A stretch of 11,142 bases of DNA from contig CALHAO010000244.1 in the NCBI GenBank assembly GCA_937931765.1, forward strand, positions 1 through 11,142, read 5' to 3'. Source of the stretch: an uncultured Thiotrichaceae bacterium. Its GTDB lineage: Bacteria > Pseudomonadota > Gammaproteobacteria > Thiotrichales > Thiotrichaceae. The notes under the pieces were generated by a model. The model saw only the letters and a list, made by a program, of their open reading frames with translations. It was not told where the DNA came from and did no database searches. This document shows, piece after piece, positions 7,465-11,142 of this stretch (its first letter is position 1; each line of letters begins with the position of its first letter). The position numbers and the translations under genes are program-made.

Positions 7465-8049
7465 TCACATACATAGTTTTTCGTAAACCTTTTTAAATTG
7501 TTCCATCGCCCGATAGAAACGCATTTTAGTAGCACTTATTTTGCTGCTCAGTGTATCTGCAATCTCTTCAAGCGACAGTTCGCCCATAAAACGCAGATTC
7601 AGAATTTCCATATCCTGCTGCCGCAGATGCAGCAGACTGCGCTGCACACAGTCACGCTCGTCTTCATCGCTCAGCACCTGATGCGGTGAATCATCGCCGG
7701 GCAGTGTGTCCAGGAAATCATCTTCACTATCGTAATTCTCATGTTTGACAAAATGCTTATTTTTTTCAGCCACCGCATGGCACTGATTAATTGCAATGCG
7801 AAACAGCCAGGTGCGGAACTGGGCACGCCCCTCAAAAGTTGGCAACGCATGGAATACCTTGAGAAACACCTCTTGTGTGATGTCCTCGGCCTCATCTTCC
7901 GAACCAAAGTAACGACGGCACACATTAAACACATAACGTTCATGACGCTTGATCAACTCACTAAAGGCATCCATGACATAAGGCAATTCAGTACGACAGC
8001 GCTCAATTAATTCCGCATCTTCAATGTCTTGCAAAGCTAGCTTCATCAT
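7465..8049 (-). CDS. sigX: SigX-like ECF RNA polymerase sigma factor
   Basis: A 194-aa group 4 (ECF) sigma factor that directs RNA polymerase to envelope or stress promoters. Region 2 spans about 26-92 (FSELIKRHERYVFNVCRRYFG, then EDITQEVFLKVFHALPTF and FRTWLFRIAINQC). An acidic linker (about 100-132) precedes region 4 (about 134-188), a helix-turn-helix with LSLEEIADTLSSKISATKMRFYRAM. The ISATKMRFYRA segment and the FNVCRRYFG/TFEG blocks closely resemble Pseudomonas SigX, and the two following genes are CfrX- and CmpX-like, which supports the name. The gene begins ATGATG (8049 or 8046); a GAG just upstream is a weak ribosome-binding site. A candidate promoter lies at 8107-8133. No anti-sigma factor gene adjoins it, as in the Pseudomonas locus. 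The regulon is unknown, although the divergent channel/CorA operon and the rimB operon are natural candidates. Confidence 0.92.
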   Translation of the reverse strand: MMKLALQDIEDAELIERCRTELPYVMDAFSELIKRHERYVFNVCRRYFGSEDEAEDITQEVFLKVFHALPTFEGRAQFRTWLFRIAINQCHAVAEKNKHFVKHENYDSEDDFLDTLPGDDSPHQVLSDEDERDCVQRSLLHLRQQDMEILNLRFMGELSLEEIADTLSSKISATKMRFYRAMEQFKKVYEKLCM

Positions 8050-8081
8050 TCTCGTTTAAGTTGGGATTGGTTGGGGGGAGG

Positions 8082-8182
8082 AAAAGTCACATTCCTTTGG
8101 TAACTATTTATAGCTATGTGTGGCGGAATGCAAATACTAAGCGCGATTTATCAGCAAGAAACTATTAAAAATTGTGACTTTT
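8082..8182. repeat. 10-bp inverted repeat AAAAGTCACA / TGTGACTTTT
   Basis: The left arm AAAAGTCACA (8082-8091) is exactly complementary to TGTGACTTTT (8173-8182), with 81 bp between. The arms flank the candidate sigX promoter. An overlapping copy, AAGTCACAATT, occurs in the gap before the rimB operon (6288-6298), and AATTGTGACTT at 8170-8180 is its exact reverse complement over 11 bp. The pattern fits paired operator sites but could be chance in AT-rich DNA. Confidence 0.45.
8107..8133 (-). promoter_or_regulatory. Candidate sigma-70 type promoter of sigX-cfrX-cmpX
   Basis: On the minus strand, TTGCAT (revcomp of 8128-8133) is followed 15 bp later by TATAAA (revcomp of 8107-8112); reading the -10 as TAAATA gives a 17-bp spacer. 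Transcription would begin near 8100, giving a leader of about 50 nt before sigX. The -35 element overlaps an arm of the inverted repeat at 8121-8130, so a bound repressor or activator could affect it. An autoregulated SigX promoter may exist too, but I cannot recognise one with certainty. Confidence 0.35.
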
Positions 8183-8289
8183 TGTGCCTGAATCCTGTCT
8201 CATTGTATGAATAGCGTTTACAAGAAGTCATCTATCGCAAAATGTAACCATTAAAAAAACACACGAAAAGCGTAGTTTCCATTCCGCCA
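8121..8289. repeat. 10-bp inverted repeat TGGCGGAATG / CATTCCGCCA
   Basis: TGGCGGAATG at 8121-8130 is the exact reverse complement of 8280-8289, 149 bp apart. The left arm overlaps the -35 of the candidate sigX promoter. The right arm lies upstream of the terminator on the side of the channel operon. As two inversely oriented copies of one word, they could be binding sites acting on divergent promoters. The match is visible; the function is inferred. Confidence 0.4.
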
Positions 8290-8340
8290 ATGAGCATGTA
8301 GCCGTTTTACGTGCATAACTATCTACTTTTTTGTGAGTTT

Positions 8341-8413
8341 CCGCGTATAACAATGCATCCAAATTAGGGTAAATTCTATACATCCCTAATGCATTGTTAA
8401 CGTGGTTTTTTTT
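8341..8413 (+). terminator. Strong Rho-independent terminator with no recognised upstream + strand gene
   Basis: The outer stem pairs 8341-8346 (CCGCGT) with 8400-8405 (ACGTGG, one G-U pair). After a single bulged A at 8347, TAACAATGCAT (8348-8358) pairs perfectly with ATGCATTGTTA (8389-8399). Inside the loop, TAGGG (8365-8369) can pair with CCCTA (8384-8388). Seventeen outer pairs are followed immediately by eight T residues (8406-8413). The T tract sits only on the + strand side, so it terminates rightward transcription. The only upstream + strand material is intergenic. It therefore probably ends a small RNA or attenuates the leader of the following operon. Confidence 0.72.
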
Positions 8414-8418
8414 GCCTG

Positions 8419-8446
8419 CTGGCAGCCAATAGGTTCTGACTATCAT
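8419..8446 (+). promoter_or_regulatory. Candidate promoter for the MscS-like/corA operon
   Basis: CTGGCA (8419-8424, 4 of 6 matches to the -35 consensus) and TATCAT (8441-8446, 5 of 6 matches to the -10 consensus) are separated by 16 bp. Transcription would start near 8453, giving a leader of about 44 nt. It lies just after the terminator T tract, which would insulate it from transcription coming from the left. Support is consensus and position only. Confidence 0.3.
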
Positions 8447-8496
8447 GATGGATGGTTTCTTGCTTAAATTGTACAAAAATGAAGGGTGCTTATTTT

Positions 8497-10230
8497 ATGC
8501 TTAGGTCTGTGTTGCTCGGTGTAGCTGGCTGCTTGTTATTAATGCTTAGTTGCAGCGTTAACGCTGTCGGAGAAGTGACTGTACCGACAAAAGAAAAGGT
8601 TGTCATTGCTGAGAAGTTGGAAGCATTACAGGCCATTATTGAGATCAAAGCCAGTTTAAATGAATCATTAAAGAACCACCGGGCGCAGCTTAAATCTGTT
8701 ATTTCGGAGACAGAAAAAAATAATTTATTAGAAAAAATCGCCACAGTAGAAAGAGAGCTGCTGGAGACTGATCTGAACTTTGAAGAAATAGCCACGGATA
8801 CCGACCTGTCCACCATCAAAGAACAACCCGATGAAACATTCAGCCTGGAGGAAGAAATTGTTTCACTGATCCGGCCAACGCTGCAAGAAATGAATCATCT
8901 GACTAAGGATGTGCGCAACAAAGCTGAATTACGTGAAAAAATCGCCAAAAATGAGGAAAAACAAAAATACATCGGTGAAGCAATTGCGCATTTATCAGAG
9001 CTAATCAGCCATGCCGATGACAACAAAGCGCTAAGAAAAATTCTGAACAGCAAGATTGAATTCTGGGAAAAACAGGAAGCACTAACCACCAGCCAACAGA
9101 CCAGTGCCGCACAACAATTAAAAAAATTAACCGAAGCAGAAGTCCCCTTTGCTGAATCAACACAAAACTATTTCACCCAGTTTTTTCAACAAAGAGGCCT
9201 CTACATATCGCAGGCGTTATTAGCGATGGCCATGATATTTTTCTTATCCCACTTATTCAGGAGTTTGATCAAAAGAACAGTCCCGGCCTTCAACCGCCGC
9301 TCACGCAGTTTCCGTCTACGCCTGCTGGATCTGTTTCAAAGGGTACTCACCTTCATCTTAATCATTATCTGCCCGGTGATTATCTTTTATCTGGCGGAAG
9401 ACTGGGTACTGTTCAGCTTTAGCTTATTGATTCTGCTTGGCATTGCCTGGTCATTGAAATCTGTCGTTCCTGAGTACTGGGCACAAATTCAATTATTTTT
9501 GAATGTAGGCTCAGTCAGAGAAGGCGAGCGCATTTTTCTGGATGGTATACCATGGCGCGTAGAGGCCATTAATATTTTTTCCATATTGGAAAACCCGACA
9601 GCTGGCCTCAGACAACGTGTACCGATTAGAGAACTGATTGACCTCAAATCACGTGCTTGTAACTCCGATGAACCCTGGTTCCCTTGCGCCAAAGGTGATT
9701 GGGTTATGCTCTCCGATGGTGTACGCGGTAAAGTCATCGGTATTTCATGCGAATTTGTTAAGCTGGTACAGCGCGGCGGTTCGCATAAAACCTACCAGAC
9801 ATCTGACTTTTTATCACTCTCACCACTGAACCTGTCAGTGAACTTCCGCATTAAGGAAACCATTGGTATCAGTTATGACCTGCAAGCGATCAGTACCACT
9901 ACGGTACTGGAAATTCTCCATGAAACCATCGTGAAAAGAGTGGAAGAAGAAGGCTACACCAAAGACATGCTAAATCTTCGTGTTGAATTTGAGTACGCGA
10001 ATGTCTCATCGCTGGACATAGTAGTTATCGCCGACTTCAAGGGCCATTTGGGTGACATATACAATCGTCTCAAGCGTGCTATACAACGCTGGTGCGTGGA
10101 TGCATGCACAGAAAATAATTGGGAAATTCCTTTCACACAAGTGACTTTACATGGCGGCGGCCATGAGCAGGAAGTAATGGCTTCCCCGAAGCTGAGTCTT
10201 AATAAATCAGGAAGCTATGAAAGCTTTTGA
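8497..10230 (+). CDS. Divergent MscS-like membrane protein with periplasmic coiled coil and tandem beta-domain-like repeats
   Basis: The start chosen is the ATG at 8497 (577 aa): AAGGG at 8482-8486 is a good ribosome-binding site 10 bp upstream, and the protein then opens with a signal peptide (MLRSVLLGVAGCLLLMLSCSVNA). The frame also has ATGs at 8452 and 8479, but the second overlaps that site. Residues about 25-230 are charged and strongly helical (repeated E/K/L heptad-like pattern), probably a periplasmic coiled coil. Three hydrophobic helices follow (about 235-255, 283-301, 303-323). The region after helix 3 aligns with the MscS pore helix and beta domain, but the glycine-rich TM3 pattern is lost (AWSLKSVVPEYWAQIQLFL). 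Two successive beta-like units appear: GERIFLDGIPWRVEAIN (about 343-359) and GDWVMLSDGVRGKVIGIS (about 400-417). An alpha/beta C-terminal domain follows. It overlaps corA by 14 bp. Membership of the MscS superfamily is likely; gating is uncertain. Confidence 0.85.
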   Translation: MLRSVLLGVAGCLLLMLSCSVNAVGEVTVPTKEKVVIAEKLEALQAIIEIKASLNESLKNHRAQLKSVISETEKNNLLEKIATVERELLETDLNFEEIATDTDLSTIKEQPDETFSLEEEIVSLIRPTLQEMNHLTKDVRNKAELREKIAKNEEKQKYIGEAIAHLSELISHADDNKALRKILNSKIEFWEKQEALTTSQQTSAAQQLKKLTEAEVPFAESTQNYFTQFFQQRGLYISQALLAMAMIFFLSHLFRSLIKRTVPAFNRRSRSFRLRLLDLFQRVLTFILIIICPVIIFYLAEDWVLFSFSLLILLGIAWSLKSVVPEYWAQIQLFLNVGSVREGERIFLDGIPWRVEAINIFSILENPTAGLRQRVPIRELIDLKSRACNSDEPWFPCAKGDWVMLSDGVRGKVIGISCEFVKLVQRGGSHKTYQTSDFLSLSPLNLSVNFRIKETIGISYDLQAISTTTVLEILHETIVKRVEEEGYTKDMLNLRVEFEYANVSSLDIVVIADFKGHLGDIYNRLKRAIQRWCVDACTENNWEIPFTQVTLHGGGHEQEVMASPKLSLNKSGSYESF

Positions 10231-11142
10231 TAAAAACTATCACCCTCCTGGCACCCCACCGGGAACACTCATTGCTCACCATGAGCACGATGATGACTAC
10301 ACAGTGCGCCTGTGGGGATACGACAATAATGCATTACAGGAAGTGCTCTGTACTGACATAGAACAAACCCAAACCATCAAAACTGACACGAACGCTGTTA
10401 CCTGGCTGGACATTAGTGGGTTGCATGATCCGGAAACTATCCGGCACTTAGGTGCATTGAATAAAATCCATCCACTGGCATTGGAAGACCTGCTCAATCA
10501 TGGTCAACGGCCCAAAATAGACCATTTAGACAACTATGTGTTTATTATTCTGAATCTGCCCAAATTAGTCGATGAAGAAATTATTATCGAACAGATCAGC
10601 TTATTTGCCAGCCAGGGTAAAATTATTAGCCTGTGTCAGAGTGATGGCGCTATTTTTGAGCCGGTGCGGGAACGCTTGCGCCAGCAACTGGGCCGTCTGA
10701 GGCATAATGACGCGAGTTACTTACTCTATGTGCTCATCGATACGGTCATTGATGCAGCCTTTCCGGTATTGGAAAACCTGAGTGACTCCATCGAAACACT
10801 GGAAGAAAATATCCTGCAGAACCCGGATAAATCGCAAATGCACACTTTGCACCGGCTGAAACGGGATTTGCTGTTATTACGTAAAACACTCTGGCCACAA
10901 CGCGAAGTACTGAACCAACTGTTACGCGATGAGATTGATGTACTAAACCCCGCTCACCGGCTTTATTTCAATGACTGTCACGATCATGTCATCCAGATTA
11001 TCGACCTGATTGAAACCTACCGGGAAATGCTTAACGGCTTACTCGACCTGTACCTATCGAGCCTGAACAACCGTATGAATGACATCATGCGCGTGCTCAC
11101 CATCATCGCCACCATTTTTATTCCACTCACCTTTCTGGTGGG
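10217..11142 (+). CDS. corA: CorA-family magnesium/divalent cation transporter (3' end outside window)
   Basis: An inner-membrane pentameric channel family for Mg2+ (also Co2+ or Ni2+). 308 codons are present and the gene runs off the window. The N-terminal cytoplasmic funnel is clear: TWLDISGLHDPETIRHLG, then IHPLALEDLLNHGQRPK and YVFIILNLP, close to Thermotoga-type CorA. Long helices follow, ending in SLNNRMNDIMRVLTIIATIF and IPLTFLVG, the start of TM1. The selectivity motif GMN and the second membrane helix would come in the next few codons and are not seen. The ATG overlaps the end of the MscS-like gene by 14 bp in another frame, with AGGA at 10209-10212 as ribosome-binding site, so the two are probably co-translated. 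In Pseudomonas a CorA-like gene (cmaX) belongs to the sigX-cfrX-cmpX neighbourhood; this may be its counterpart or a separate CorA. ZntB-like zinc transport cannot be excluded. Confidence 0.92.
   Translation, partial: MKAFDKNYHPPGTPPGTLIAHHEHDDDYTVRLWGYDNNALQEVLCTDIEQTQTIKTDTNAVTWLDISGLHDPETIRHLGALNKIHPLALEDLLNHGQRPKIDHLDNYVFIILNLPKLVDEEIIIEQISLFASQGKIISLCQSDGAIFEPVRERLRQQLGRLRHNDASYLLYVLIDTVIDAAFPVLENLSDSIETLEENILQNPDKSQMHTLHRLKRDLLLLRKTLWPQREVLNQLLRDEIDVLNPAHRLYFNDCHDHVIQIIDLIETYREMLNGLLDLYLSSLNNRMNDIMRVLTIIATIFIPLTFLV

Larger units (their letters stand above)
8050..8496. other. 447-bp divergent intergenic region between sigX and the channel/corA operon
   Basis: No convincing protein gene is present. 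From left to right it holds: a C-rich sigX leader (G-rich on the + strand, 8063-8081); a 10-bp inverted repeat with arms 8082-8091 and 8173-8182; a candidate sigX promoter (8107-8133, minus); a 10-bp inverted repeat with arms 8121-8130 and 8280-8289; a 7-bp hairpin GCATGTA/TACGTGC (8294-8300 and 8308-8314, one G-U pair); a strong + strand terminator (8341-8413); and a candidate promoter for the + strand operon (8419-8446). The large size and density of symmetric elements suggest two-way regulation, an RNA gene, or both. Confidence 0.7.

Noticed and set aside
7458..7535. Longer start for the cfrX-like gene at 7535, giving 113 residues
   Set aside because: It would overlap 71 bp of sigX, and the extra residues are Cys/Lys-rich shadow sequence of the sigma factor frame. 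The ATG at 7457 gives normal operon spacing.
8116..8214. Plus-strand 32-codon frame starting MCGGMQILSA, upstream of the orphan terminator; a possible leader peptide
   Set aside because: No ribosome-binding site precedes the ATG, there is no run of regulatory codons, and it overlaps the sigX promoter region. Too weak to annotate, though worth a look if a rightward transcript is found.
8389..8405. Integron attC-like or MITE-like element suggested by the long imperfect palindrome 8341-8405
   Set aside because: The GTTRRRY core is not met (GTTAACG), there is no integrase or cassette structure, and there are no target-site duplications. The T8 tract makes a terminator the simpler explanation.
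8228..8476. Minus-strand open frame of about 82 codons (TTG start; ATG at 8446) in the divergent intergenic region
   Set aside because: Weak ribosome-binding site, no recognisable family, and the frame runs through the terminator hairpin, whose palindrome supplies part of the translated sequence. Most likely a chance frame.
8452..8496. Upstream starts (8452, 8479) for the coiled-coil MscS-like gene; with 8479 a lipobox-like VAGC would lie at a normal lipoprotein position
   Set aside because: The AAGGG ribosome-binding site fits the ATG at 8497 and overlaps the 8479 start region. A polytopic channel-like lipoprotein would be unusual, and an ordinary signal peptide ending VNA is visible.

Overview
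The window looks like the chromosome of a free-living gammaproteobacterium of moderate GC content. The evidence is an E. coli-like RimK, a SigX-type ECF sigma factor followed by CfrX- and CmpX-like genes (an arrangement known from Pseudomonas), and an MgtE of proteobacterial type. I cannot name the genus. There are no tRNA, rRNA, CRISPR, insertion-sequence or phage signatures.

Layout. (1) At the left, mgtE (35-1396, +) encodes a CBS-domain Mg2+ channel. Its stop codon overlaps the stop of the convergent gene by 15 bp. (2) A minus-strand run reads right to left from about 6189 to 1382: a RimB-like retropepsin-type protease, RimK (ATP-grasp glutamate ligase), an AstE/AspA-family zinc amidohydrolase, and a large 11-helix MscS-family channel. 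Spacings are 24 bp, 9 bp and a TGATG overlap, so this is very probably one operon. (3) Upstream of it, also on the minus strand and separated by a 108-bp gap, lies a tight sigX-cfrX-cmpX module (8049-6298; 7-bp gap, then an ATGA overlap). (4) A 447-bp divergent intergenic region (8050-8496) holds a candidate sigX promoter, several inverted repeats and a strong intrinsic terminator (8341-8413, + strand) with no recognisable + strand gene in front of it. (5) On the + strand, an unusual MscS-like protein with a periplasmic coiled coil (8497-10230) overlaps by 14 bp a CorA Mg2+ transporter gene (10217 onward) that is cut off by the window end.

How the genes may work together. The window concentrates envelope and ion homeostasis functions: three MscS-superfamily proteins, two unrelated Mg2+ transport families (MgtE and CorA), and an ECF sigma factor whose Pseudomonas relatives respond to envelope and osmotic conditions. 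Beside them sits a protein or peptide glutamylation system with a ligase (RimK) and two hydrolases that could reverse or trim its product. The functional link between glutamylation and the channels is an inference from operon structure.

The most interesting items are the orphan terminator, which implies an undescribed RNA or an attenuated leader; the tandem MscS beta-domain-like repeat in the 577-aa protein; and the ligase-plus-two-hydrolases-plus-channel operon.
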